From Roseateles_C aquae (GTDB lineage: Bacteria > Pseudomonadota > Gammaproteobacteria > Burkholderiales > Burkholderiaceae_C), in NCBI RefSeq assembly GCF_032337115.1, contig NZ_JAVXZY010000005.1:248001-312000 (forward strand): 64,000 nt of DNA, in the 5' to 3' direction. Below are positions 54,830-63,438 of this stretch, in pieces (the first letter of the stretch is position 1; every line of letters begins with the position of its first letter). The notes under the pieces are model-generated. The model did not search any database. It saw nothing but the letters and a program-made list of their open reading frames with translations, and had not been told where the DNA came from. Position numbers and translations under genes: made by a program.

Positions 54830-55228
54830 TCAATCCTTGGGTGCGCTCGTGCTCGTCATCGGCGATGCCTGTACCGAAGCCAGGGGCGACGCCGATGCTT
54901 CGCGCGCGTCAGCCGACAACTGCCGGCGCGGCGGCACGAGCGCATGCATCGGCGTCTCGGCCGGCACGGGGGCTTGGGGGGCTGCTTCGGCATCGTGCAG
55001 GAACCGCCAGTCGGGCTGCTTGGCGCGACGCGGCGAATTCATCACGTCGAGCAGGATGGCGGCGATGGCGTTGCGCTTGTCCACGTCGGTGCATTCGATC
55101 CAGTTGATCATGCGACCGCGGTCGTCCAGCACGCCGACACCGTTGTCGTAGAGCGAGACGCGGGCCATCTGCTCGATGCGCAGCAGCGAGCCGTCGGGCA
55201 TCTGGATGGCTTTGGAGAAGTTGTACAT
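54830..55228 (-). CDS. Hypothetical protein
   Basis: A 132-residue protein. Residues 1-80 are a compact domain (LLRIEQMARVSLYDNGVGVLDDRGRMINWIE, then AIAAILLDVMNSPRR); the remainder is a Pro/Ser/Ala-rich tail. CAGGAG precedes the ATG by 6 bases. It lies upstream of the polymerase gene but behind a terminator. No family is recognised. Confidence 0.6.
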   Translation of the reverse strand: MYNFSKAIQMPDGSLLRIEQMARVSLYDNGVGVLDDRGRMINWIECTDVDKRNAIAAILLDVMNSPRRAKQPDWRFLHDAEAAPQAPVPAETPMHALVPPRRQLSADAREASASPLASVQASPMTSTSAPKD

Positions 55229-55471
55229 GGGGGCTCCTGGTCATGAGTTGGTGGAATGCGCCCCCGCACACCCTGTGCGGAGATCGCGAAGCCCCTGTCG
55301 ACAGCACCGGCCAATGCCGCGGGCAGGGGGGGGCGACCGCGCAGACATCGTCTTGCGGGTCGGAAGCTCGGACGACGCGAGCGTCGGTGCGAGCGGGGCA
55401 CTCAGCGAAGCCACCGCGTCCGGTGGCCGCTGAGAACTGGCCGCGAGGGCCAGTAGGACCGCTGGATGCCT

Positions 55472-55987
55472 TCAGGCGTAAGGCAGCCAGCAATGCAGGC
55501 GTTCCTCGGTGTCGAGGATCGCGATACCGAAGTGGAAATGGATCGCATGGAAGCCGTTCATCCAGACCACGCTGCTGTTGTCTTTGCAGCGCGACAGCAG
55601 CTGGCCGAGAGACAGCGCATCGACCTCGATCAGCGAATTGCTGAAGGCGCTCACCGGCTTGGGGACCTCGCCGCCTCGCGGCGTCCAGCTGCCGAGCACA
55701 CCCGTCCTGGACATATGCGCCACGCCCTCGTGAAAGGTGACGTTCTGGCCATGCCGCGTAGCGTTCCAGAACTTGGCCATCTTGCCCGCGAGACGACGGA
55801 TTTCATTGCCGACCGAGACCGGGTCGACCCAACTGGTGTTCGGCGTCAGCACCTCGTCGGCGGTGGCGATGAACTCGTCGGTGAAGTCGCCCGCATCGCT
55901 TGATTCAGAGCGCGGAGGCCTCATGCCGCTGATGTGCAGGCCGCCGTCCTCGTAATCACGTTCATCGCCGAAGGTTTCAGTAATCAT
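55472..55987 (-). CDS. Hypothetical protein coupled to an integrase
   Basis: A 171-residue acidic protein with ADEVLTPNTSWVDPVSVGNEIRRLAGKMAKFW in the middle and a Trp/His-rich C-terminus (VVWMNGFHAIHFHFGIAILD). Its ATG overlaps the stop of the upstream integrase gene by four bases, so they are co-translated. It could be a recombination accessory (excisionase-like) protein, but no HTH is obvious, so this is speculation. Confidence 0.6.
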   Translation of the reverse strand: MITETFGDERDYEDGGLHISGMRPPRSESSDAGDFTDEFIATADEVLTPNTSWVDPVSVGNEIRRLAGKMAKFWNATRHGQNVTFHEGVAHMSRTGVLGSWTPRGGEVPKPVSAFSNSLIEVDALSLGQLLSRCKDNSSVVWMNGFHAIHFHFGIAILDTEERLHCWLPYA

Positions 55988-57432
55988 GCTTGCTCCATGG
56001 AAGAGGTCAGGGACGAAGAGGCCGGCAGGGAGCCGGCGGGATCAGACGGTCGGGCCTGGGCTGCGGCCAGGCTGCTTTGGTACATGCTGGCGGCGCCGAC
56101 GACCACCTGGCGGCTGCAGCGGGGCGAGGTGGCGACGTAGCGCTCGGTCACCTTGACGCTGCTATGCCCGAGGACGCGGCTGACGTCATGGATGGTGCTG
56201 TCGCGCTCGTCAGCCTGCACGGCCCAGGTCGCGAAGGTCCGGCGCAAGTCATGCATGCGCAGCCCTTCGATGCCGGCGCGGGCCAGCAGTTCGGCATAGC
56301 GTTTGCCAGGGCGGCTCATGTGGCTGCGTCCATTGCGCGAGGGGAACAGGTACGGGTTGACGCGGATCGCCTGCAGCTCCCGGACCACGCCTAGCGCTAG
56401 GTCCGACAACGGCACGATGCGCGGCCGGCCGCTCTTGGAGTTGGGGATCACCCAGGTCGCGGCGCGGATGTCGATGTCCTCGTGCAAGGCGTGGAGCGCT
56501 TCGCCCGAACGACCGCCGGTGAAGAGCAGGAACTTGCAGAACAGCTGGACCTTGACAGGAGAGTCTTGCAGGCCCGCGTCGAAGTCGGCCACCTCGTCCG
56601 CATTGAGAATGCGGGTGCGGTTCGGGTTCTCCGGCTTCATCGCCAGCACCTTGGCCGGATTGCTATCGATCAGACCGCGCCGATGGCACCAGGAGAAGAA
56701 GGCCTTGGCAGCCGCGCGGTAGCGGTTGTCGGTGGAATGCTCGCGCCGCTTGTTGCCCAGCGCATCCTTGTCTCCGCACAGGGTGTCGTACACGCGGATG
56801 AGCGTGGCCGGCCGCACCTCGCAGACGGGCATGTCGCCGATCTGATGGGCGAGCAGGCGAAGCCGGGATCGATCGCTGTCGATTGACTTCTTGTCGGCGC
56901 GATCGTTCAGGTACTGCTCGATCACGACGTTGACGGGCATGGAGCCCAGGCGCGGGTCCGTGCCGTGTTTGGCCAGGGCGATGGCCCGCTCGTGCTTGAT
57001 CAGCATCTGCAGATGGGTGCTGGGCGGCACCGTGCCATAAGTGTTCCAGACGTGGCGTCCCTCGAAGGGAATCCGCCCGCCGTAGGTGACGTGGTCCTGA
57101 CCGGGCGTTTGCAGCGTCCTCAGGTACTTGACGCCGGGAACGGACTTCTCGACGGGGCGGCGAGCCGCCGGCACGGGACTCGACGGCTCGCCCTCGGCGG
57201 CGGCGCCCGACGCGGGGACCAACCGGAGACGACCGGCCGGGCTGCCCCGCGGTGCAGTGCCAGGAACAGCGGCGCCGGTAGCTGTAGCCCCGGAAGCTAC
57301 AGCTCCGATGGCGGTCCCGGATTCGGCGCCGGCTTGCGGCGCGGGGGCGCCCAGCACCGCGACCGCGATGCTGGACGGCGGGGTGGAACGCTCGGTGGCG
57401 TCCTGCGGTGTCGCCTCGACATTGAGTGACAT
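55984..57432 (-). CDS. Tyrosine-type site-specific recombinase (integrase 1)
   Basis: A 482-residue recombinase. The first ~95 residues are Ala/Gly/Ser/Pro-rich and disordered, unusual for an integrase. A SAM-like core-binding domain follows (~150-240), then the catalytic domain: R in LFTGGRSGEALHALH, H-x-x-R in MHDLRRTFATWA, H in LGHSSVKVTERY, and the nucleophile Tyr in ERYVA. CAGGAGGA precedes the ATG. It probably catalyses integration or excision at tRNA-Asn, though integrase 2 could do this instead. It is coupled to the 171-residue gene. Confidence 0.92.
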   Translation of the reverse strand: MSLNVEATPQDATERSTPPSSIAVAVLGAPAPQAGAESGTAIGAVASGATATGAAVPGTAPRGSPAGRLRLVPASGAAAEGEPSSPVPAARRPVEKSVPGVKYLRTLQTPGQDHVTYGGRIPFEGRHVWNTYGTVPPSTHLQMLIKHERAIALAKHGTDPRLGSMPVNVVIEQYLNDRADKKSIDSDRSRLRLLAHQIGDMPVCEVRPATLIRVYDTLCGDKDALGNKRREHSTDNRYRAAAKAFFSWCHRRGLIDSNPAKVLAMKPENPNRTRILNADEVADFDAGLQDSPVKVQLFCKFLLFTGGRSGEALHALHEDIDIRAATWVIPNSKSGRPRIVPLSDLALGVVRELQAIRVNPYLFPSRNGRSHMSRPGKRYAELLARAGIEGLRMHDLRRTFATWAVQADERDSTIHDVSRVLGHSSVKVTERYVATSPRCSRQVVVGAASMYQSSLAAAQARPSDPAGSLPASSSLTSSMEQA

Positions 57433-57636
57433 GAATCCTCCTGTTCGACGGTTCGATCAGCGACATGCCGATCTCGAACAGGGAGTGTCATTTCCGCAAA
57501 ACAGGGCTCGGACAGGGAAAGACTGCACGACACCTCGTGCATGTCCGACCCGAAACCATGGCCCTTGGACTCAGGCCCCCTCTCCGCTGCATCGCCCCCT
57601 TGCGGTTCCTCCGCGTGGAGAACGACACGCTGACGC

Positions 57637-58581
57637 CTAGCGAGACCGCGCCAGCGCCTGCAGCATGGGCAGCGTCGGCCAGTGCTCTCGCTGGGCCAGC
57701 CTCAGCGCGCGCGTCAGGGACGTGCTCATGCCGCGATCCAGTCGCTTGCGCTCGGCTTCAGCATCGGTGGGCCCTTGCTCGGGCGGCCGCAGCGCCTGCA
57801 GGTGGTGCATGCGCTTGAGGTTGAAACACTGCTGCAGGATCTGCGTGGTGACATGCCCGTACACCTTCAGGCACAGCAACGCGCAGGACTCGGCGAACTG
57901 GCGACGGATCTCATGGCCGTTGTCGACCAGCAGGGCCTTGATGCCAGCGTCATCGTCCCGGGTCAGCAGGTCCCTGTACAGCGCGGCCATGGCAACGACG
58001 TCCTCACGAACGTCCGAGATGCGCTCGCGATGACCGTGCCCGATCATCTGGTCGACAAGCACGTGACGACCGATCTGCTCCATCAGCTTGTCGAGTCGCT
58101 CGAGCGCAGCGGCGGATTGGTTGAAGGCGCTGGTCAATCGATCCAGTTCCTTTTTGTAGAGTCCGTGGTGATGAAGCCCGTAGTCGCGCAGGATTTCGGT
58201 CATCCATCCTGTGAAAAGGAAGGCCCGCTCGCGATGGCACACAGGAGCGGTCAGCATTGCCGAGTTCGTGCGCGCTCTCAGGCCATCTTCAAGTGCGACT
58301 ATCAGCGACAGCAAATCGCCCTTTGCAGGGTACTCGTCGACATAGGCACATAGCTCGTGGTCGGCACGCCGCAGACGCTCTTCGCGCATGTCCTCAGGGG
58401 CATCCGCAGCCATGCCCTTCTCCACGGCAGCCGCCCAGGGCTTGAAGAGATCGATGAATTCTTCGGTACTGTCGTGCGTCTCAAGTTCGATGACCGAGCC
58501 CCTGGCGGCGCCAAGACTCCCGCGTTTGGGTAGGGCGGCTATCAGGTCAGCAAGCAAGTGCTCAGGCGGGACGGAGCTCAT
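57637..58581 (-). CDS. Hypothetical protein between the two integrases
   Basis: A 314-residue, mostly helical protein with a Leu-heptad region (KKELDRLTSAFNQSAAALERLDKLMEQIG) suggesting a coiled coil near the centre. There is no signal peptide, membrane helix or recognised domain. It lies ~200 bases downstream of integrase 1 start and 128 bases upstream of the terminator of integrase 2. Its position between recombinases suggests an element-maintenance role, but nothing in the sequence demonstrates it. Confidence 0.6.
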   Translation of the reverse strand: MSSVPPEHLLADLIAALPKRGSLGAARGSVIELETHDSTEEFIDLFKPWAAAVEKGMAADAPEDMREERLRRADHELCAYVDEYPAKGDLLSLIVALEDGLRARTNSAMLTAPVCHRERAFLFTGWMTEILRDYGLHHHGLYKKELDRLTSAFNQSAAALERLDKLMEQIGRHVLVDQMIGHGHRERISDVREDVVAMAALYRDLLTRDDDAGIKALLVDNGHEIRRQFAESCALLCLKVYGHVTTQILQQCFNLKRMHHLQALRPPEQGPTDAEAERKRLDRGMSTSLTRALRLAQREHWPTLPMLQALARSR

Positions 58582-58671
58582 GGCTAAGTGCGTCTGAAAA
58601 TGGAGTTAGGTATGGCAACTGGCGATGATATGCATGGTTACAGGGTGATGAGAAAGGGTGTCCTGCAGCAG

Positions 58672-58699
58672 GAAAAAAAGAGAGCGAAATTCGCTCTCC
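58672..58699 (-). terminator. Rho-independent terminator of integrase 2
   Basis: GAGAGCGA/TCGCTCTC stem (58680-58698) followed on the minus strand by seven T. Confidence 0.85.
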
Positions 58700-58708
58700 G
58701 AAATTTCG

Positions 58709-59881
58709 TCAGGCGCCGGATGCTGCAGCCGCGTTGGTCAGAATATTGGAGATCATTCCAGATGCTTCGCGCAGCTGATGTTCTTGCGCATGCGCGTACT
58801 TCGCCGTCACCGCCAGTGTCTGGTGGCCGGCAAGCCAACTTGCAACTTGCAGCGGGTAGTGCTGGGCAACTAACGTGATATGTGAGTGTCGTAACGAGTG
58901 AACAACGATGTCACTGATTCCGGCCCTTTCGATGACACGCTTGAATGCCTTTCTGGGGTCGGCCATATGAGCATCTCGGCCGTCGCGCGCAGGGAATACC
59001 CAGTCCCACCGCGAGACATTTCGCTGTCGCTTAACGATCTCCAGCGCAGTTTGATTCAGGTACACGGTGCGAGCCTTGTTGTTCTTGACGTTGCGAAGGC
59101 GCCAGGTTGCCGTTTCGATGGAGATGTCACTGAACTTGGCGGTCAGCGCTTCCCCACGTCGCACGCCGACGGCCAGCAGGAACTTGAATAGCGAGGCTGC
59201 CGTCTGATTCGGCTCGCAATCGAGTGCCTGCATGAATCGCCGGAGTTCATCGCCTGCCAAGTAGCGCTGCCTGTGGTTGTTCTCGGGGTGCATTCGCACA
59301 CCGCGGCATGGGTTCTTCTCTAACTTGCCCCACACGATGGCCAAGTTCAAGGATCGTTTCAGCAAGGCCAAGACGCGGTTGGCCGTGGCCGGGCTGAGTC
59401 GGTCCTTGAGCATGTCATGGTGTCGCTGAATGCCCTGCGTCCGGATTTCACCGATCGGTGTCGCCCCGAATTTTTCCTGGAGGTGCCGCTTCCACCTGCC
59501 CAGAGAGTCGCGGTAACTGCGCTGGGTTGCCTTGAAGTGCTTGAGAGCGTCCTCCTCCATGAAGCGCGTCAAGGTGATGCCGCGAAGCATGGCCTCTTGG
59601 GTGCGCGAAAGTTGAGGGTCAGTTCCCCGCGCGATCTGAGCACGTGCCTCGCTGGCAAGCAGGCGGGCTTCATTGATGTCGATGGCCGGGTACTCGCCGA
59701 TCTTCATCGAGCGCTTGCTGCCGTGGAAGGTGTAGCGCAGCAGCCAAGCCTTGCGCCCCAGCCTGTTGACGACGACGCGCAGGCCGGCAATGTCGGTGTC
59801 GCTGTACTCGACCTCGCGTGCGACTGCATCGGGCGCGAGCGCATCCAGCGCCTTCTTGGTGAACTTGAATTGACGTTTCAT
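58709..59881 (-). CDS. Tyrosine-type site-specific recombinase (integrase 2)
   Basis: A 390-residue integrase of the P4/DUF4102 style. The N-terminal arm-binding part contains SDTDIAGLRVVVNRLGRKAWLLRY, a core-binding domain follows, and the catalytic residues are R in VGVRRGEALTAKF, HxxR in VHSLRHSHITLV, and H/Tyr in LAGHQTLAVTAKYAH. P4-type integrases usually target tRNA genes, so this is a strong candidate for the enzyme acting at the tRNA-Asn site. The ATG at 59881 is chosen because the upstream frame is low-quality. Confidence 0.92.
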   Translation of the reverse strand: MKRQFKFTKKALDALAPDAVAREVEYSDTDIAGLRVVVNRLGRKAWLLRYTFHGSKRSMKIGEYPAIDINEARLLASEARAQIARGTDPQLSRTQEAMLRGITLTRFMEEDALKHFKATQRSYRDSLGRWKRHLQEKFGATPIGEIRTQGIQRHHDMLKDRLSPATANRVLALLKRSLNLAIVWGKLEKNPCRGVRMHPENNHRQRYLAGDELRRFMQALDCEPNQTAASLFKFLLAVGVRRGEALTAKFSDISIETATWRLRNVKNNKARTVYLNQTALEIVKRQRNVSRWDWVFPARDGRDAHMADPRKAFKRVIERAGISDIVVHSLRHSHITLVAQHYPLQVASWLAGHQTLAVTAKYAHAQEHQLREASGMISNILTNAAAASGA

Positions 59882-60058
59882 CGGGCAACTCGTGATGTCT
59901 TGCCCCCTGGCACCATCTTGCCCCGGGCGGAGCCCCACGAAGTACAAGTCCGTGGGGCTGCCGGCTTGGTCTGGCGTCCAGTGGGCATAGGTTGAAGAAG
60001 GGCGTGGCGATGCCAGCGCCAGCGCACGGACCAGCGCGGCACCGGACATGCCCCCGGT

Positions 60059-60301
60059 CTATTTCTGGTCCCTCTGGCGCGGTGACGCGTCCATCGGCGT
60101 GTCGGGGTGCGCTTGAAGGCCAAAGTGACGCACCGTGTCTTGCCACGCTGCACGTTCGGCATCACGGCGTGAAAGTCCGCCCGAGTGCTGTCGTATCGCT
60201 GCCCTCTCGGACCAAAATTCCTGCCGATCTTCATCGGCCAGGCTCTCGACCAGCAATGCAAGGTCGTGGTCGAGTGGCGGTAGGTATTTCGGGGTATTCA
60301 C
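60059..60301 (-). CDS. Small hypothetical protein
   Basis: An 80-residue hydrophilic protein, acidic N-terminal half (LLVESLADEDRQEFWSERAA) and basic tail. It begins 3 bases after the stop of the 113-residue gene, so the two form a pair. Unknown function. Confidence 0.5.
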   Translation of the reverse strand: MNTPKYLPPLDHDLALLVESLADEDRQEFWSERAAIRQHSGGLSRRDAERAAWQDTVRHFGLQAHPDTPMDASPRQRDQK

Positions 60302-60304
60302 GAT

Positions 60305-60646
60305 TCAATACTCCGACGGCAGTAGACAGGTCGTCACTGAGCGGTCGGCCTCGGTGATGACCCAGATAACACCGCCATCGGGCAGCGCGTAACTCGACAT
60401 CACGCGGAAGCCCTGAATGAGCGCCTCGCGGTTCGATCGCGCGTCCTCGGCGGGAATCTGCCCCCAATCGCCGCGGGCATGGCGGGCCAAGAGGCTGATG
60501 GGGCTGACGCCGCGCTTCATCAGGAGCTTCAGCGCGCCCGGCGTGCTGACGAGCTGCCCGAGTTCCAGGCGGGGCAGGGTGGGCTGGGATGTTCCGGCCA
60601 ACTGCGGATCTGCATCCGCCCGCGGGCCATCGGTTGACGTAGACAT
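60305..60646 (-). CDS. Conserved mobile-element protein of unknown function
   Basis: A 113-residue protein with the recurrent pattern GALKLLMKRGVSPISLLARHARGDWG, then IQGFRVMSSYALPDGGVIWVITEADRSVTTCLLPSEY. Close sequences are common on plasmids and integrative elements of Beta- and Gammaproteobacteria, supporting mobile origin (established by general knowledge of such elements). AAGGAG lies 6 bases before the ATG at 60646. Function unknown. Confidence 0.75.
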   Translation of the reverse strand: MSTSTDGPRADADPQLAGTSQPTLPRLELGQLVSTPGALKLLMKRGVSPISLLARHARGDWGQIPAEDARSNREALIQGFRVMSSYALPDGGVIWVITEADRSVTTCLLPSEY

Positions 60647-60663
60647 GAGTTCTCCTTGAATGA

Positions 60664-60693
60664 CAAAGCCCCATGTGCTCGCGCACATGGGGC
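60664..60693 (-). terminator. Terminator hairpin
   Basis: GCCCCATGTGC-TCGC-GCACATGGGGC followed by TTTG on the minus strand, between the 182-residue gene and the 113-residue gene. Confidence 0.65.
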
Positions 60694-60760
60694 CGTGGGT
60701 TGCTTGGTGAGAAGGAAGGACGGGAGGGGTGGAGCCCTGTGATCCGGCATTGAGCCGGCG

Positions 60761-61309
60761 CTATCGCAGGCAGTGCGTTGCACAGCGCCAGAACGCCCGG
60801 CCGAGCAGGCGCTCGTAGCTGCCGTGTTCAGACGGCAGGAACCTGATCTGCGGCACGTCCACCTGGCGCGCGTAGTCGGTGGCCAAGTCGCTGACATAGC
60901 GGTTGGACGCGACGACGCCGCCACCCGCGAACCGGGCGATGAGCCAGTGGTCTTCGGCATCTGGCAACGAGCCGATCTCGCCAGATAGCAGCGTGAGCCA
61001 CACCCCAGCGCTGGTGACCGACAACGAGCTCAGATCCGCGGCGCAGTCGCCGTCGTAGGCGGCGCGGTAGACACCGCGGCGCGGCGAGTAGGACAGCATG
61101 GCCATCGGCGAGCCGCCGCTGAGCATGCAGCGGCCCGAGCGCAGCAAGACAAGGCACCGACCCACGGCTGGTAGATCGACGCCCATTTCGTCGGCCAAGC
61201 GCTCGACGGCCTGCGGCGCTGTCTCGCCATCGCCGATGTCGACGCCTTGTAGGCGCAGATCATCGGCGGTGACGGCCTTGAACCATTGATCGGGGTTCAG
61301 GTCGCCCAT
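60761..61309 (-). CDS. Hypothetical protein
   Basis: A 182-residue soluble protein: MGDLNPDQWFKAVTADDLRLQGVDIG, a central strand-rich part RGVYRAAYDGDCAADLSSLSV and C-terminal WLIARFAGGGVVASNRYVSDLA. It is not recognised. It starts five bases after the 216-residue gene, so they are an operon. Confidence 0.6.
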   Translation of the reverse strand: MGDLNPDQWFKAVTADDLRLQGVDIGDGETAPQAVERLADEMGVDLPAVGRCLVLLRSGRCMLSGGSPMAMLSYSPRRGVYRAAYDGDCAADLSSLSVTSAGVWLTLLSGEIGSLPDAEDHWLIARFAGGGVVASNRYVSDLATDYARQVDVPQIRFLPSEHGSYERLLGRAFWRCATHCLR

Positions 61310-61314
61310 GACTG

Positions 61315-61965
61315 CTACTCCTGCTCGGCAGCTCGGGCCTTGCGCCGGCCGCGAGCCGGCTTGTCGGGCTCGGACGCGGTCATGGCCTCGTCAGCATCGA
61401 CGGCCACTGCGCCATCCGCAGCGCCCTCCACGGCTTCGACTTGGCCGACGCTGCCGCCTTCTTCGGCGATCGCCTGCGGCTGCTCTTTGCCGACGCGCAC
61501 CTCGGAGAGGTCGCCGCCGATTGCCATGTGGTCGGCCCACCACGCTTCCCAGCGCCCGGTATCGACCAGCAGATGCGGCTTGTCACCGTCGCGGCTCAGC
61601 AGGCCTTCGGTCAACAGGATGGCCGACAGGAAGCCCCAGTTGTTGCTCGACCTGCCGACGAAGGCCGGTTTGAACACGGTGGCGCGCAGGGGCTGGTCGG
61701 CCGGGTGTTCGCTGACGCACCGCATGATAGAGCGCACGGGCACGGCTTCATCGGAGACGTAGCCGCCGCCCTCATTGCCGGCGATGCGCAGGAAGAGCGC
61801 CTGGCGCGCGGTGTCGGTGAGCACTTGGTAGAGGATGGCGCCGAGCGAGCGAGGGCCGAGCTTGGTGGAATGCGCTTCACGCAGGAGCAGGTAGGTCTGC
61901 GGGCCGGCGGGCAACGCGGTCTCGATGACGGCCGTCGTTTCGGCCGGGATGGATTTGCGGGGCAT
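61315..61965 (-). CDS. Hypothetical protein
   Basis: A 216-residue protein. The first ~130 residues look folded (LLREAHSTKLGPRSLGAILYQVLTD, then RIAGNEGGGYVSDEAVPVRSIMRC); the rest is an acidic Ala/Glu/Gly-rich tail ending in basic ARGRRKARAAEQE. GGAGCTC precedes the ATG at 61965. It is the first gene of a pair with the 182-residue gene. No function is recognised. Confidence 0.6.
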   Translation of the reverse strand: MPRKSIPAETTAVIETALPAGPQTYLLLREAHSTKLGPRSLGAILYQVLTDTARQALFLRIAGNEGGGYVSDEAVPVRSIMRCVSEHPADQPLRATVFKPAFVGRSSNNWGFLSAILLTEGLLSRDGDKPHLLVDTGRWEAWWADHMAIGGDLSEVRVGKEQPQAIAEEGGSVGQVEAVEGAADGAVAVDADEAMTASEPDKPARGRRKARAAEQE

Positions 61966-61979
61966 GTTGAGCTCCAAAT

Positions 61980-62016
61980 GAAAAGCGCCGCCTGGCTCCG
62001 GAGAGCCAGGCGGCGC
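61980..62016 (-). terminator. Rho-independent terminator
   Basis: Fourteen-base perfect stem GCGCCGCCTGGCTC/GAGCCAGGCGGCGC with a CGGA loop and TTTTC on the minus strand. It terminates the 45-residue gene. Confidence 0.85.
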
Positions 62017-62057
62017 GAATGGGGACGAAGGGAAGGGCGGCTATTGCCGCGATGTGG

Positions 62058-62195
62058 TCAGCTCAGGTTCACCTGGATGCTGAGTTTGCGGCGCATCAGC
62101 ACGTACACCGCGAGGGGCAGCAGCACGGCGGAAGCCGGGCCAGCAACAGCAGGAAGCGCGAACCGCGCGCCCTGGGACAGGATCGTAGAAAACAC
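62058..62195 (-). CDS. Small single-span membrane protein, GTG start
   Basis: A 45-residue peptide from GTG at 62195: a hydrophobic helix (ALPAVAGPASAVLLPLAVYVLM) and a basic end RRKLS. AAGGAGAT lies 4-11 bases before the GTG, and a strong terminator follows its stop. It resembles small holin-like or toxin-like membrane peptides in length only. Longer frames starting further upstream are unlikely because their N-termini are Arg/Pro-rich noise. Confidence 0.5.
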   Translation of the reverse strand: MFSTILSQGARFALPAVAGPASAVLLPLAVYVLMRRKLSIQVNLS

Positions 62196-62258
62196 ACTGG
62201 ATCTCCTTGGTAGTGGGATTGGTGGCACGGACCGATGCAAGGGCCCGACCAAGGAAAT

Positions 62259-62272
62259 GAAATTGATTTCAC
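62259..62272. promoter_or_regulatory. Palindrome upstream of the right-end cassette
   Basis: TGAAAT-TG-ATTTCA, a perfect 14-base inverted repeat in the gap between the divergent 45-residue gene and the two-gene cassette at 62446. It may be an operator. No cognate regulator is identified. Confidence 0.4.
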
Positions 62273-62445
62273 CGGAGTGTTTGATCCGCGCTGGGGCAGC
62301 ATCGGGGCGCGAATCTGGCGGATCAGGATGCCATGCCAACCACTAACCTAACGACTCGCTGGAGGTGTGCTCAAATCGTCCTGACTCTTCACGGCAGGCG
62401 TAGCTGGCATTCCGACCAGCCGCGGTTGTGGAGTAAGGAGGAGTT

Positions 62446-63438
62446 GTGGCGGAGACCGTAAATATTGGCGAGATCGCAGCGCGTCTGTCGAAGGACATCT
62501 TTAAGTATTTCCTTTGGGCGACGCACCCCAAGACTGACGACAACTTTGAGTGTTCGAATGAGAAACACGTCGGGGATGGGGGAAAGCCGAAAGCTACGCA
62601 TCCGGGTGATGTCGTCTTTCACTACCGCGACCCATATCTAGGCAAGATGGTGTATCTGCATACTGATTTGAAGAGTTATGCGGAGGGTTCGATCACTTCT
62701 ACGAGTCTGCGTGGGGCCTTCAAATCGTTGTGCATGACGATCGACTGTGCCAGATGCTCGGATTCGTGGAGGGCAAAGTACTCGGTCGATGAAGGTGAGG
62801 CGCACGAAGTCCGTGGGCTACTGTTCGTTCACAACCATGACAACGGCTACGACAAGCCGTTTTACGACGCTGTCGACAAAGTCAATTTGCAGGCGCTGCC
62901 GGTAGCTCCCGGTACGCAACTGCACTACCTCGGCCCCCATGACATTCAACGGCTATACAGCATTGCGAATGACATCCTTCGCCTGAAGGGCGAAGGCGAG
63001 TTGCCGACCACCTATACGTTTTACTACCCTGACCTGGTGATGACACGCCGGCAGGGCGACGTTTGGGATCAGTCGGCGACCGTCGAGACGTTGACGGCGC
63101 CATACATCATCATCAAGCACGCTGCGACCGAGGCGCAGTCGGCAGGCTACGTCATCTACTACAACGCACCTGCAGCCTGTCCAGAGGAGTTTGAGTACTT
63201 CCTTGACAGCCTGTCCAGATTCCAAATGCTGGAGTCAGGCGAGCGAATCTTGCTGCGCGTCACCCATCCAGACGCGCCGAACGACCTCAAGTCGGTTTTT
63301 CGCATGGCCCAAAAGAAGTACGTAAAGGCATGGGGCTTTGACCCGGAGCGCGAAGCGATCTTGAGTCAGATCCAGATTGAGCGGATCACGAGCGTTACCA
63401 GCACCTACAACCCGGGAGATTTGGGATGGCGGGAATGA
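62446..63438 (+). CDS. Uncharacterised protein, first gene of a putative defence cassette
   Basis: A 330-residue soluble protein starting at GTG 62446 (AAGGAGGAGTT upstream). ATHPGDVVFHYRDP and MVYLHTDLKSYAEG could be the PD and (D/E)xK strands of a nuclease-like fold; Cys residues in CMTIDCARCSD may bind zinc. A second hydrophobic-aromatic region follows (YPDLVMTRRQGDVWDQ). This reading is inference by pattern only. Lower GC content than the chromosome suggests transfer. It overlaps the next gene by four bases, so the two proteins probably work together. Confidence 0.7.
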   Translation: MAETVNIGEIAARLSKDIFKYFLWATHPKTDDNFECSNEKHVGDGGKPKATHPGDVVFHYRDPYLGKMVYLHTDLKSYAEGSITSTSLRGAFKSLCMTIDCARCSDSWRAKYSVDEGEAHEVRGLLFVHNHDNGYDKPFYDAVDKVNLQALPVAPGTQLHYLGPHDIQRLYSIANDILRLKGEGELPTTYTFYYPDLVMTRRQGDVWDQSATVETLTAPYIIIKHAATEAQSAGYVIYYNAPAACPEEFEYFLDSLSRFQMLESGERILLRVTHPDAPNDLKSVFRMAQKKYVKAWGFDPEREAILSQIQIERITSVTSTYNPGDLGWRE

